The notes beneath the pieces are model-generated. The model had not been told where the DNA came from. It did not search any database and saw nothing but the letters and a program-made list of their open reading frames with translations. From assembly GCF_900110735.1 (NCBI RefSeq), contig NZ_FOET01000016.1, forward strand, positions 1 to 64,000: a DNA stretch of 64,000 bases, given 5' to 3'. Numbering within the stretch: position 1 is the first letter of the stretch; every line of letters starts with the position of its first letter. This document shows positions 36,915 to 45,879 of this stretch, piece by piece. This DNA comes from Streptomyces radiopugnans (lineage in GTDB: Bacteria > Actinomycetota > Actinomycetes > Streptomycetales > Streptomycetaceae). The position numbers were made by a program, and so were the translations under genes.

Positions 36915-38996
36915 ATGACCAAGCCCGCCCTCACCGACCTCCTCCACGCCGCGGTCACCGCCGTCGGAGGCACCGAGCGACCCGGCCAGGTCGCCATGGC
37001 CGAAGCCGTGGCCGAGGCCATCGACAGCAACGTCCACCTGCTGGTCCAGGCGGGCACCGGGACCGGCAAGTCGCTGGGCTACCTGGTGCCCGCCCTGGCG
37101 CACGGCGAGCGCACGGTCATCGCGACCGCGACGCTCGCCCTGCAGCGGCAGCTGGTCGAACGCGACCTGCCGCGCACGGTGGAGGCACTCCATCCGCTGC
37201 TGCGCCGCCGACCCGAGTACGCCATGCTCAAGGGACGCTCCAACTACCTGTGCCTGCACCGCCTCCACGAGGGGGTGCCGCAGGACGACGAGGACGGCCT
37301 CTTCGACCCCTTCGAGGCCGCGGCCCCCACCAGCCGGCTGGGCAAGGACCTGCTGAGGCTGCGGGACTGGGCGGACGAGACCGAGACCGGCGACCGCGAC
37401 GACCTCACCCCGGGCGTCTCCGACCGTGCCTGGTCCCAGGTGTCGGTCTCCTCGCGGGAGTGCCTGGGCGCCACCCGCTGCGCCTACGGGGCGGAGTGCT
37501 TCGCGGAGGCGGCGCGCGAGCGGGCCAAGCTCGCCGAGGTGATCGTCACCAACCACGCGCTGCTGGCCATCGACGCCATCGAGGGTGCGCCGGTGCTCCC
37601 CGGCCACGAGGTCCTGATCGTCGACGAGGCGCACGAACTGGTCTCCCGGGTCACCGGGGTGGCCACCGGCGAACTGACGCCCGGCGGGGTCAACCGGGCG
37701 GTGCGCCGTGCGGCCAAGCTGGTCGACGAGAAGGAAGCCGACCGGCTCCAGACGGCCGCGGAGGGCTTCGAGCGGCTGATGGAGCTGGCGCTGCCGGGCC
37801 GGCTTGAGGAGATCCCCGAGGACCTCGGATACGCCCTGACGGCGCTGCGCGACGCGGCCCGCGCGGTCATCACCGCGCTGGGCAACACCCGCGACCGGTC
37901 CGTCCAGGACGAGGATGCCGTCCGCCGCCAGGCCCTGGCGTCGGTGGAGAACGTCCACGCGGTCGCCGAGCGCATCGTGCAGGGTTCGGAGTACGACGTC
38001 GTCTGGTACGAGCGCCACGACCGCTACGGGGCCTCGCTGCGGGTCGCCCCGCTGGCGGTCTCCGGGCTGCTGCGGGAGAAGCTGTTCGAGGACCGGTCGG
38101 TGGTCCTGGCCTCCGCCACGCTCAAGCTCGGCGGAGACTTCGACGGGGTGGGCGCCTCCCTGGGGCTGAGCCCGGAGGGACGGGTCACCGAGGCCGGTGG
38201 CGCGGCCGAGCGCTCCGGTGGTGCCGCGGAGACCCGGGGCGCGGGCCCCGCCGCAGGCGAGGACGGGGACGGCGAGGACGGGGACGGCCCAGCGGAGGCG
38301 GACGCCGGGGTTCCGCAGTGGCGGGGGCTGGACGTCGGCTCGCCCTTCGACTACCGCAGGCAGGGCATCCTCTACGTCGCCCAGCACCTGTCACCGCCCG
38401 GCCGGGAGGGCAGCCGCGGCGACATGCTGGACGAGCTGACCGAGCTGGTCCAGGCGGCCGGGGGACGCACGCTCGGGCTGTTCTCCTCGATGCGGGCCGC
38501 CCAGGCGGCCGCGGAGGAACTGCGCGGACGGCTGGACGTACCCGTACTGCTGCAGGGCGAGGAGACCCTGGGCGAGCTGATCCGCCGCTTCGCCGCGGAC
38601 GCCGAGACCTGCCTGTTCGGGACGCTGTCGCTGTGGCAGGGGGTGGACGTGCCGGGCCCGAACTGCCAGCTGGTGGTGATGGACCGCATCCCGTTCCCGC
38701 GCCCCGACGATCCGCTGATGAGCGCCCGGCAGAAGGCGGTGGAGGAGGCGGGCGGCAACGGCTTCATGGCGGTGGCCGCCACTCACGCCGCGCTGCTGAT
38801 GGCGCAGGGGGCGGGCCGTCTGGTGCGGGCGACGGGGGACCGGGGCGTGGTGGCGGTGCTGGATCCGCGGCTGGCCCGGGCCCGGTACGGGAGCTTCCTG
38901 CGGGCCTCGATGCCGGACTTCTGGTACACCACCGACCGCAACCAGGTGCGTCGTTCACTGGCGGCCATCGACGCCGCGGCCAGGGAGGGCGCGTAG
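36915..38996 (+). CDS. dinG: ATP-dependent DNA helicase, DinG/YoaA (XPD-like) type
   Basis: 5'-3' iron-sulfur helicase for structured or damaged DNA. Walker A (VQAGTGTGKSLGYL, about residue 47), four probable cluster Cys (NYLCLHR, SRECLGATRCAYGAECF, about 110-200), DEAH box (LIVDEAHELV, about 237) and C-terminal motifs (FSSMRAAQ, GTLSLWQGVDVPG, VMDRIPFP, GRLVRATGDRG). An acidic/Gly insertion lies at about 420-475. 693 residues. TAAGGT 9 bases upstream may be a -10 of a near-leaderless message or a weak ribosome site. Convergent with lexA. Confidence 0.92.
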   Translation: MTKPALTDLLHAAVTAVGGTERPGQVAMAEAVAEAIDSNVHLLVQAGTGTGKSLGYLVPALAHGERTVIATATLALQRQLVERDLPRTVEALHPLLRRRPEYAMLKGRSNYLCLHRLHEGVPQDDEDGLFDPFEAAAPTSRLGKDLLRLRDWADETETGDRDDLTPGVSDRAWSQVSVSSRECLGATRCAYGAECFAEAARERAKLAEVIVTNHALLAIDAIEGAPVLPGHEVLIVDEAHELVSRVTGVATGELTPGGVNRAVRRAAKLVDEKEADRLQTAAEGFERLMELALPGRLEEIPEDLGYALTALRDAARAVITALGNTRDRSVQDEDAVRRQALASVENVHAVAERIVQGSEYDVVWYERHDRYGASLRVAPLAVSGLLREKLFEDRSVVLASATLKLGGDFDGVGASLGLSPEGRVTEAGGAAERSGGAAETRGAGPAAGEDGDGEDGDGPAEADAGVPQWRGLDVGSPFDYRRQGILYVAQHLSPPGREGSRGDMLDELTELVQAAGGRTLGLFSSMRAAQAAAEELRGRLDVPVLLQGEETLGELIRRFAADAETCLFGTLSLWQGVDVPGPNCQLVVMDRIPFPRPDDPLMSARQKAVEEAGGNGFMAVAATHAALLMAQGAGRLVRATGDRGVVAVLDPRLARARYGSFLRASMPDFWYTTDRNQVRRSLAAIDAAAREGA

Positions 38997-39097
38997 GAGC
39001 GCGTAGGGCAGAGCAGCCGGGCAGGGCAGGCGGGGGTGGGTGGGCAAGATCCCGGCGGGGGCCCGGAGCCTTGAGCTCCCGCCGGGGTGCGGCCGGG

Positions 39098-39125
39098 CCC
39101 CGGGACCGGCGCAGTGGTCCCGGGG
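39098..39125. terminator. Bidirectional terminator between dinG and lexA
   Basis: Perfect 10-bp arms (CCCCGGGACC 39098-39107, GGTCCCGGGG 39116-39125) with an 8-base loop, between convergent stops. Confidence 0.65.
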
Positions 39126-39181
39126 CGGTCTGTTCCGGCCTCCGTGAGGCCGTCTCGTGAGGCCGACGTGCGGTCGGCGCG

Positions 39182-39985
39182 TCAGACGCGCCGCAGCACC
39201 GCGACGACCTTGCCGAGGATGGTGGCCTCGTCGCCGGGGATCGGCTGGTAGGCGGAGTTGTGGGGGATCAGCCACACATGCCCGTCCTCGCGCTTGAAGC
39301 GCTTGACGGTCGCCTCGCCGTCCAGCATGGCGGCGACGATGTCGCCGTTCTCCGCGACCGGCTGGCGGCGCACCGTGACCCAGTCGCCGTCGCAGATCGC
39401 CGCGTCGACCATGGAGTCACCCACGACCTTGAGCACGAACAGCTCGCCGTCGCCGACGAGCTGGCGGGGCAGGGGGAAGACGTCCTCCACCGACTCCTCG
39501 GCCAGGATCGGGCCTCCGGCGGCGATCCGGCCGACCAGGGGGACGTAGGAGGCGGCGGGCTTGCCGGTGGTGTCGGTGGTCTGGCTGGTGGGCGCGTCCG
39601 AGGCGCGCACCTCGTAGGCGCGGGGCCGGTGCGGGTCGCGCCGCAGGAAGCCCTTGCGTTCCAGTGCCATCAGCTGGTGGGCCACGGAGGAGGTGGAGGA
39701 CAGGCCGACGGCCTGGCCGATCTCCCGCATCGACGGCGGGTAGCCGCGGCGCTGCACCGAGTCGCGGATCACCTCGATCACCCGGCGCTGCCGGTCCGTC
39801 AGCCCGGAGCTGTCGGCGCGGATCCCCGGTGGGCGGCCGGGCAGCGAGCGGGTGGGCTTGGGGGCCCCCGCGCCGTTCGCGTCGCCGGATGCGCCGGGAA
39901 CGGCGTTTGCTTCCTGCACATGATCGGCCCGGCCCCGGGAACTGTCCCGTGGGGTGATGGTGGCGCTCTCTGCGGTGGTGGTCAC
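39182..39985 (-). CDS. lexA: SOS repressor LexA
   Basis: Self-cleaving repressor of the DNA-damage regulon. N-terminal winged-helix domain (LTDRQRRVIEVIRDSVQRRG, SMREIGQAVGLSSTSSVAHQ), Ala-Gly cleavage site in VGRIAAGGPILAEE (about residue 154), catalytic Ser in GDSMVDAA (about 191) and Lys in ATVKRFKRE (about 228). 267 residues from GTG 39985, with GAGAGGGG 5 bases upstream; the first 70 residues are a nonconserved tail, so a later start is possible. An SOS box in its promoter indicates autorepression. Confidence 0.95.
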   Translation of the reverse strand: MTTTAESATITPRDSSRGRADHVQEANAVPGASGDANGAGAPKPTRSLPGRPPGIRADSSGLTDRQRRVIEVIRDSVQRRGYPPSMREIGQAVGLSSTSSVAHQLMALERKGFLRRDPHRPRAYEVRASDAPTSQTTDTTGKPAASYVPLVGRIAAGGPILAEESVEDVFPLPRQLVGDGELFVLKVVGDSMVDAAICDGDWVTVRRQPVAENGDIVAAMLDGEATVKRFKREDGHVWLIPHNSAYQPIPGDEATILGKVVAVLRRV

Positions 39986-40047
39986 GTCGGCCCCTCTCAA
40001 GCGGTTCTCCCTGGTTGGACAACGGTAGGTGCTTTCGAAAGGTTGCG

Positions 40048-40063
40048 CCAAACACACGTTCGA
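40048..40063 (-). promoter_or_regulatory. SOS box (LexA operator) of lexA
   Basis: Minus-strand TCGAACGTGTGTTTGG matches the actinobacterial consensus CGAAC-N4-GTTYG, 63 bases before the lexA start. Confidence 0.75.
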
Positions 40064-40199
40064 GTGAAATTTCGCAGATTAGCTGACGTGATCGATGAGG
40101 GCGGTGTATGAGCCGCAGATCGCCTCCGATCACTACGGTAGCCTCTCGTACGTTTGCCGTTCCGGCGTTTCCGACACGCAAGGCGTGTTCGTCGAGCAG

Positions 40200-40216
40200 C
40201 CACCAGATGTAGTGGT
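40200..40216 (+). promoter_or_regulatory. NrdR box 1
   Basis: CCACCAGATGTAGTGGT fits the NrdR consensus (acaCwATATwTaGTGt). Its centre is 31 bp from box 2, three helical turns, as in known nrd promoters. Confidence 0.7.
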
Positions 40217-40230
40217 TAGATGTTCGGCAG

Positions 40231-40247
40231 CCACCCAGAAGTTGTGG
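40231..40247 (+). promoter_or_regulatory. NrdR box 2
   Basis: CCACCCAGAAGTTGTGG, a weaker copy of box 1 in phase with it, 144 bases before nrdR. Confidence 0.6.
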
Positions 40248-40390
40248 TCCCCGGTCCTGAAGGACGGCGGGCATCACCTATGCTGGTGGCCGCTTCGGGG
40301 CCCGCCCACCGGGTACTCGAACGCGTGTCCAATGCTGTTCTGCTGCGCCGCTCATGCTGCGCCACCGAGGGTGAAGGAGGGTGGGAAGCG

Positions 40391-41017
40391 ATGCACTGCC
40401 CCTTCTGCCGGCACCCCGACAGCCGCGTCGTCGACAGCCGCACCACCGACGACGGCACCGCGATCCGCCGACGCCGTCAGTGTCCGCACTGCTCCCGCCG
40501 CTTCACGACGGTGGAGAACGCGTCGTTGATGGTCATCAAGCGGAGCGGGGTCACCGAGCCCTTCAGCCGGGACAAGGTGATCGCCGGGGTGCGCAAGGCG
40601 TGCCAGGGACGTCCGGTCACCGAGGACGCGCTCGCCAAGCTGGGCCAGCGGGTCGAGGAGGCGGTACGCGCCACCGGGAGCGCCGAGCTGTCCACGCACG
40701 ACGTCGGGCTGGCCATACTCGGCCCGCTGCGCGAGCTGGACCTCGTGGCGTACCTGCGCTTCGCCTCCGTCTACCGGGCGTTCGACTCGCTGGAGGACTT
40801 CGAGGCCGCGATCGCCGAGCTGCGCGGGGAGCGGACGCCGGCGGACGGCGGCTCGGGTGGAGGCGACGGCGCCCCGGGCGGAACCACGGCCGCGGGAGCC
40901 GGAGACCGCGGCGGAGCCGGGGAGACCGGAGACGGAAGTGACGGCGGGGGCGGATGTGACGGCGGGGGCGGCGAGAACCCCGCCGCCCCGCCCGCGCCAC
41001 TGGCCGCCGGAAGCTGA
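40391..41017 (+). CDS. nrdR: Transcriptional repressor NrdR
   Basis: Zinc-finger/ATP-cone repressor of ribonucleotide reductase genes. Zinc ribbon Cys3, Cys6, Cys31, Cys34 (MHCPFCRHPD, RQCPHCSRRF), then the ATP-cone (VIKRSGVTEPFSRDKVIAG to DLVAYLRFASVYRAFDSLEDF). The 60-residue Gly-rich acidic tail is longer than in most NrdR proteins and probably disordered. 208 residues. AAGGAGGG 9 bases before the ATG. It lies 113 bp before nrdJ and is expected to be cotranscribed with it and autoregulated through the two NrdR boxes. Confidence 0.95.
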   Translation: MHCPFCRHPDSRVVDSRTTDDGTAIRRRRQCPHCSRRFTTVENASLMVIKRSGVTEPFSRDKVIAGVRKACQGRPVTEDALAKLGQRVEEAVRATGSAELSTHDVGLAILGPLRELDLVAYLRFASVYRAFDSLEDFEAAIAELRGERTPADGGSGGGDGAPGGTTAAGAGDRGGAGETGDGSDGGGGCDGGGGENPAAPPAPLAAGS

Positions 41018-41130
41018 GCGGCCCCGCACGGACCTGACCGGAGCGCGACGCGCTCCGGCCATCGAAACGAACACCACACCCCGGGAAGTGCGGGGTGTGT
41101 CAGGGCGTTATGCCTGTACAGGGAGGCGGA

Positions 41131-44001
41131 ATGACAGAGACGACGAGCGACCCGGCACGAGGGGCCCGGTCCAAGGGGACCAAGGCCGGCAAGGGTCTGC
41201 GGATCGAGCGCATCCACACCACCCCGGGGGTGCACCCGTACGACGAGGTGGTCTGGGAGCGCCGTGACGTCGTCATGACCAACTGGCGCGACGGCTCGGT
41301 CAACTTCGAGCAGCGCGGCGTGGAGTTCCCCGACTTCTGGTCGGTGAACGCGGTCAACATCGTCACCAGCAAGTACTTCCGCGGTGCCGTCGGCACGCCC
41401 CAGCGCGAGACCAGCCTCAAGCAGCTGATCGACCGCGTGGTGAAGGCCTACCGCGCCGCCGGCGAGAAGCACGGCTACTTCGCCTCCCCGGCCGACGCCG
41501 AGATCTTCGAGCACGAGCTGGCCTACGCCGTGCTCCACCAGGTGTTCTCGTTCAACTCCCCGGTGTGGTTCAACGTCGGCACCGCCCAGCCCCAGCAGGT
41601 CTCAGCCTGCTTCATCCTCTCCGTGGACGACTCCATGGAGTCGATCCTGGAGTGGTACAAGGAAGAGGGGATGATCTTCAAGGGCGGTTCCGGCGCGGGC
41701 CTGAACCTTTCGCGCATCCGCTCCTCCAAGGAACTGCTCTCCTCCGGCGGCAACGCGTCGGGCCCGGTGTCCTTCATGCGCGGCGCCGACGCCTCCGCCG
41801 GGACGATCAAGTCCGGCGGCGCCACCCGCCGCGCGGCCAAGATGGTCGTCCTGGACGTGGACCACCCCGACGTCGAGGCGTTCATCGAGACCAAGGTCAA
41901 GGAGGAGGAGAAGATCCGCGCCCTGCGCGACGCGGGCTTCGACATGGACCTGGGCGGCGACGACATCACCTCCGTCCAGTACCAGAACGCCAACAACTCC
42001 GTCCGAGTCAACGACGCCTTCATGAAGGCCGTCGAGGGCGGGCGGAAGTTCGGCCTGCGCGCCCGGATGACCGGCGAGACCATCGAGGAGGTCGACGCCA
42101 AGGCGCTGTTCCGCAAGATGGCCGAGGCCGCCTGGGCCTGCGCCGACCCCGGCATCCAGTACGACGACACCATCAACCACTGGCACACCTCGCCGGAGTC
42201 GGGCCGCATCACCGCCTCCAACCCGTGCAGCGAGTACATGCACCTGGACAACTCCTCGTGCAACCTGGCCTCGCTGAACCTGATGAAGTTCCTGCGCGAC
42301 GACGACGCCGGCAACCAGTCCTTCGACGCCGAGCGCTTCGCCAAGGTGGTCGAGCTGGTCATCACCGCGATGGACATCTCCATCTGCTTCGCCGACTTCC
42401 CCACCGAGAAGATCGGCGAGACCACCCGCGCCTTCCGCCAGCTCGGCATCGGCTACGCCAACCTCGGCGCCCTGCTGATGGCCACCGGCCACGCCTACGA
42501 CTCCGACGGCGGCCGCGCCCTGGCCGGTGCGATCACTTCCCTGATGACCGGCACCTCCTACCGCCGCTCCGCCGAACTGGCCGCGATCGTCGGCCCGTAC
42601 GAGGGCTACGCCCGCAACGCCGACGCCCACCAGCGCGTCATGAGGCAGCACGCCGACGCCAACGCCGACGCCAAGCGCATGGACGACCTGGACACCCCGG
42701 TGTGGGCCGCGGCCACCGAGGCGTGGCAGGACGTGCTCCGGCTGGGCAAGAAGAACGGGTTCCGCAACGCCCAGGCGTCCGTGCTGGCCCCCACCGGCAC
42801 CATCGGCCTGATGATGGACTGCGACACCACCGGCATCGAACCCGACCTGGCCCTGGTCAAGTTCAAGAAGCTGGTCGGCGGCGGCTCGATGCAGATCGTC
42901 AACAACACCGTGCCCAAGGCGCTCAAGCGGCTCGGCTACCAGCCCGAGCAGGTCGAGGCGATCGTCGAGCACATCGCCGAGCACGGCAACGTCATCGACG
43001 CCCCGGGCCTGCGCCACGAGCACTACGAGGTCTTCGACTGCGCCATGGGCGAGCGCTCCATCTCCCCGATGGGGCACGTGCGGATGATGGCCGCGGCCCA
43101 GCCGTTCCTGTCCGGTGCGATCTCCAAGACGGTCAACATGCCCGAGTCGGCCACCGTCGAGGAGGTCGAGGAGATCTACTTCGAGGGCTGGAAGCTCGGT
43201 CTGAAGGCGCTGGCGATCTACCGCGACAACTGCAAGGTCGGCCAGCCGCTCTCCGCCAAGAAGAAGGAGGGGAAGGCCGAGGAGCGGCAGTCCGAGGCCG
43301 AGAAGGTCGTCGAGTACCGCCCGGTGCGCAAGCGCCTGCCCAAGGGCCGGCCCGGCATCACCACCTCCTTCACCGTCGGCGGCGCCGAGGGCTACATGAC
43401 CGCCAACTCCTACCCGGACGACGGCCTGGGCGAGGTCTTCCTGAAGATGTCCAAGCAGGGCTCGACCCTCGCGGGCATGATGGACGCCTTCTCGATCGCC
43501 GTCTCGGTGGGCCTGCAGTACGGCGTGCCGCTGGAGACCTACGTCTCGAAGTTCACCAACATGCGGTTCGAGCCGGCGGGCATGACCGACGACCCGGACG
43601 TGCGGATGGCGCAGTCGATCGTCGACTACATCTTCCGCCGCCTGGCGCTGGACTTCCTGCCCTTCGAGACCCGCTCGGCCCTCGGCATCCACTCCGCCGA
43701 GGAGCGCCAGCGCCACCTGGAGACCGGTTCCTACGAGCCGGCCGACGACGAGCTGGACGTCGAGAGCCTGGCCCAGTCGGCCCCGCGCCAGGTGGAGCCG
43801 CCCAAGGCGGTGAGCGGCACCTCCGAGCCGCAGGCCCCGGTCCCGGCGCCGAAGGAGGCGCACAGCTCCACCGAGCTGGTGGAGATGCAGCTCGGCCTCA
43901 ACGCCGACGCGCCGCTGTGCTTCTCCTGCGGCACCAAGATGCGCCGCGCGGGAAGCTGCTACCTGTGCGAGGGCTGCGGCTCCACCAGCGGCTGCAGCTG
44001 A
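41131..44001 (+). CDS. nrdJ: Vitamin B12-dependent (class II) ribonucleotide reductase NrdJ
   Basis: Adenosylcobalamin-dependent enzyme that makes deoxynucleotides with or without oxygen. Catalytic core signs: FNSPVWFNVG and QQVSACFILSVDDSMESI (first active-site Cys), NPCSEYMHLDNSSCNLASLNL-type block split around residue 370 (NPCSEYMHL, SSCNLASLNL), NMPESATVEEVEEIYFEGWK, and the C-terminal redox and zinc Cys (PLCFSCGTKM, GSCYLCEGCG). 956 residues from ATG 41131 with GGGAGG 4 bases upstream. Operon with nrdR; ends at a 15-bp perfect hairpin. Confidence 0.96.
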   Translation: MTETTSDPARGARSKGTKAGKGLRIERIHTTPGVHPYDEVVWERRDVVMTNWRDGSVNFEQRGVEFPDFWSVNAVNIVTSKYFRGAVGTPQRETSLKQLIDRVVKAYRAAGEKHGYFASPADAEIFEHELAYAVLHQVFSFNSPVWFNVGTAQPQQVSACFILSVDDSMESILEWYKEEGMIFKGGSGAGLNLSRIRSSKELLSSGGNASGPVSFMRGADASAGTIKSGGATRRAAKMVVLDVDHPDVEAFIETKVKEEEKIRALRDAGFDMDLGGDDITSVQYQNANNSVRVNDAFMKAVEGGRKFGLRARMTGETIEEVDAKALFRKMAEAAWACADPGIQYDDTINHWHTSPESGRITASNPCSEYMHLDNSSCNLASLNLMKFLRDDDAGNQSFDAERFAKVVELVITAMDISICFADFPTEKIGETTRAFRQLGIGYANLGALLMATGHAYDSDGGRALAGAITSLMTGTSYRRSAELAAIVGPYEGYARNADAHQRVMRQHADANADAKRMDDLDTPVWAAATEAWQDVLRLGKKNGFRNAQASVLAPTGTIGLMMDCDTTGIEPDLALVKFKKLVGGGSMQIVNNTVPKALKRLGYQPEQVEAIVEHIAEHGNVIDAPGLRHEHYEVFDCAMGERSISPMGHVRMMAAAQPFLSGAISKTVNMPESATVEEVEEIYFEGWKLGLKALAIYRDNCKVGQPLSAKKKEGKAEERQSEAEKVVEYRPVRKRLPKGRPGITTSFTVGGAEGYMTANSYPDDGLGEVFLKMSKQGSTLAGMMDAFSIAVSVGLQYGVPLETYVSKFTNMRFEPAGMTDDPDVRMAQSIVDYIFRRLALDFLPFETRSALGIHSAEERQRHLETGSYEPADDELDVESLAQSAPRQVEPPKAVSGTSEPQAPVPAPKEAHSSTELVEMQLGLNADAPLCFSCGTKMRRAGSCYLCEGCGSTSGCS

Positions 44002-44047
44002 CCTGTGGTGCGGCGGCGGGGGTCCTCCGCCGCGCCGCGGGACGACC

Positions 44048-44080
44048 GGAGGGCGCCGACCGAAGCGGTCGGCGCCCTCC
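44048..44080 (+). terminator. nrdRJ terminator
   Basis: Perfect 15-bp stem (44048-44062 with 44066-44080) and AAG loop, 47 bp past the nrdJ stop; it can also serve the convergent TerD gene. Confidence 0.85.
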
Positions 44081-44140
44081 GCGCCGTCCGGCGCCTCCTG
44101 TGGCGGCCCGCCGCGCGGCGGGCCGGGACGGGCCGGTGCG

Positions 44141-44671
44141 TCAGACGGGGGCGCCGCCCATCAGACGGGTGAACGACTCCGGGTCGGCGTCGAACCCGTG
44201 CAGGTGCTCGCGGAACTCCCAGGCACCCGTGCCGTTGCGGGTGAACTCCGCGACGGTGGCGGCCGTCGCCCCGGACACGTCCGAGAAGTCGTGCTCGGCC
44301 AGCTCGACGTACCCCTCCCTGATGCGCACACCCGTGCGCGCTATGTCACCGAACGTCCGGCGTCCGCTGTGCTGCTGGACCGCCACGCCCACGACCACCC
44401 GGGCGTAGGAGGAGGCCAGCCGGCCGAGCTCCAGGGTCATGACCTCGTCGTAGCCGAGCCCCAGACCGGTCCGGCTGTCCCTGCTGAGGCTGATGGTGCC
44501 GTCGGGCGAGCGGCTGTCGAAGTGCACGATGTACGCGGGCTCGCCGTGCGGGTCCTCCGCGGTGTAGGTCGCGGCGATGATGTCGAGGTCGTGGGGCGAG
44601 GACTCGGAGGGGCTGGGATCCCACCTGATCGCCACCTCGACCTTCTCCACCCCCTTGTTGGGACTGCTCAC
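44141..44671 (-). CDS. TerD-family protein
   Basis: Calcium-binding stress-response protein of the TerD fold. Typical parts: VEVAIRWDPSP, PHDLDIIAATYTA, AYIVHFDSRSPDGTISLSRD (acidic Ca-binding strands), YDEVMTLELGRLASSYARVV, TFGDIARTGVRI and AEHDFSDVSGATAATVAEF. 176 residues, GTG start with AAGGGGAGCC upstream. It is not in a ter cluster. Role in Streptomyces TerD paralogues includes development and stress; which applies here is unknown. Confidence 0.88.
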   Translation of the reverse strand: MSSPNKGVEKVEVAIRWDPSPSESSPHDLDIIAATYTAEDPHGEPAYIVHFDSRSPDGTISLSRDSRTGLGLGYDEVMTLELGRLASSYARVVVGVAVQQHSGRRTFGDIARTGVRIREGYVELAEHDFSDVSGATAATVAEFTRNGTGAWEFREHLHGFDADPESFTRLMGGAPV

Positions 44672-44945
44672 CAGGCTCCCCTTCCTAGGAACTGAGCTGC
44701 TGCGGGACGCGACCGCCCCCGGATCGGGGACCGACGCGTGCGGCCGTCATGGCAGCACATCAACTCTCCTTGCTACCAGGCGGTTTGTCCACGGCACCCG
44801 GTCTCCGGTCCCGGTGGGTGTTGGGGCGGACGGGCGAGAAGCCGCGTCCACGGGTGCCCGTCCGTCCCGGGGGGGAAGGGACGTCACGGGCGTCGTGGAC
44901 GGCGCCGACGTCGCTGACGGCGGGAACGGCAGGGAAGGCGGACGA

Positions 44946-45755
44946 GTGGTGGAACCCGTGGACCCCGTGGAGTCCGGAACGGATGCGGAACCCCTCGTAC
45001 TGGTGACCGGCGGCACCGGCACACTCGGCCGTGCCGTGGTGCGCGGGCTGTTGGCGCGGGGGCGCGCGGTGCGGCTGCTCAGCCGCCGCCCGCGTCCGGC
45101 GGGCGATCGCGGACCCTGCCGGTGGGCGACCGGCGACCTGACCACGGGCGAGGGCGTCGGCGCGGCGGTGTCGGGCGCCGGTGTGATCGTGCACTGCGCG
45201 ACCACGCTCGGACGCGGTGACGTGGCCGCGACCCGGCGCCTGGCCGACGCGGCGCACCGCGCGGGGAGCCGTCCGCACCTGGTGTACATCTCCATCGTCG
45301 GAGTGGACCGGGTGCCGCTGCCCTACTACCGCGCCAAGCTGGCGGCCGAGCGGGTCGTGGCGGAGTCGGGCCTGCCCTGGACCGTCCTGCGGGCCACCCA
45401 GTTCCACGACCTGATCGCCAGGGTCACCGACGCGCAGCGCCTGTCGCCGGTGGCACTGGCGCTGGCAGGGGTGCGCTTCCAGCCCGTCGACGCCGAGGAG
45501 GTGGCCGAGCGGCTGGCGGACCTGGCCGTCGGCGAACCCGCCGGACGGGTGCCCGACATGGGCGGGCCCCAGGTACGCGACCACGCCGAGCTGACCCGGG
45601 CGACGCTCAGGGCGCGCGGCCGCCGCCGCCCGGTGCTGCCGCTATGGCTGCCGGGAGCGGCCTTCCGCGGTTACCGGGCGGGCGGCCATCTGGCGCCGGA
45701 CCACGCGGTGGGCCGGATCACGTACGAGGAGTACCTGGCGGGCGCGGTGCGGTGA
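44946..45755 (+). CDS. NAD(P)-binding SDR/NmrA-like protein
   Basis: Atypical short-chain dehydrogenase/reductase of the NAD(P)H-binding (SDR_a5/NmrA) type. Nucleotide-binding LVLVTGGTGTLGRAVVRGLL (about residue 16), ATGDLTTGEG, VIVHCATTLGRGD, YISIVGVDRVPLPYYRAKLAAE and TVLRATQFHDL. 269 residues. GTG 44946 is used (GGGAAGG upstream); a second GTG follows directly. Substrate unknown; may be a redox sensor rather than an enzyme. Confidence 0.85.
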   Translation: MVEPVDPVESGTDAEPLVLVTGGTGTLGRAVVRGLLARGRAVRLLSRRPRPAGDRGPCRWATGDLTTGEGVGAAVSGAGVIVHCATTLGRGDVAATRRLADAAHRAGSRPHLVYISIVGVDRVPLPYYRAKLAAERVVAESGLPWTVLRATQFHDLIARVTDAQRLSPVALALAGVRFQPVDAEEVAERLADLAVGEPAGRVPDMGGPQVRDHAELTRATLRARGRRRPVLPLWLPGAAFRGYRAGGHLAPDHAVGRITYEEYLAGAVR

Positions 45756-45879
45756 ACCGGGAGGCCGCCGGGGCCGCCCGGGCCGCCGGGAGCCCGGCCG
45801 CGGCGCCATCGCCTCCCGGCCGGACGGAGAGGGGTCGAAGCCATGCGATCAGTCACCGATATGGCCGTACGATGGCGCG

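Larger units (their letters stand above)
39986..40390. promoter_or_regulatory. lexA/nrdR divergent control region
   Basis: 405 bp between divergent genes holding an SOS box on the lexA side and a pair of NrdR boxes on the nrdR side, annotated separately. No cobalamin riboswitch structure was recognised. No gene is supported. Confidence 0.6.

Noticed and set aside
40064..40390. Cobalamin riboswitch before nrdRJ
   Set aside because: No B12-box-like sequence or matching stem set was seen; NrdR boxes explain the control.
41602..43863. A 753-codon minus-strand frame opposite nrdJ
   Set aside because: Shadow of the nrdJ coding sequence.
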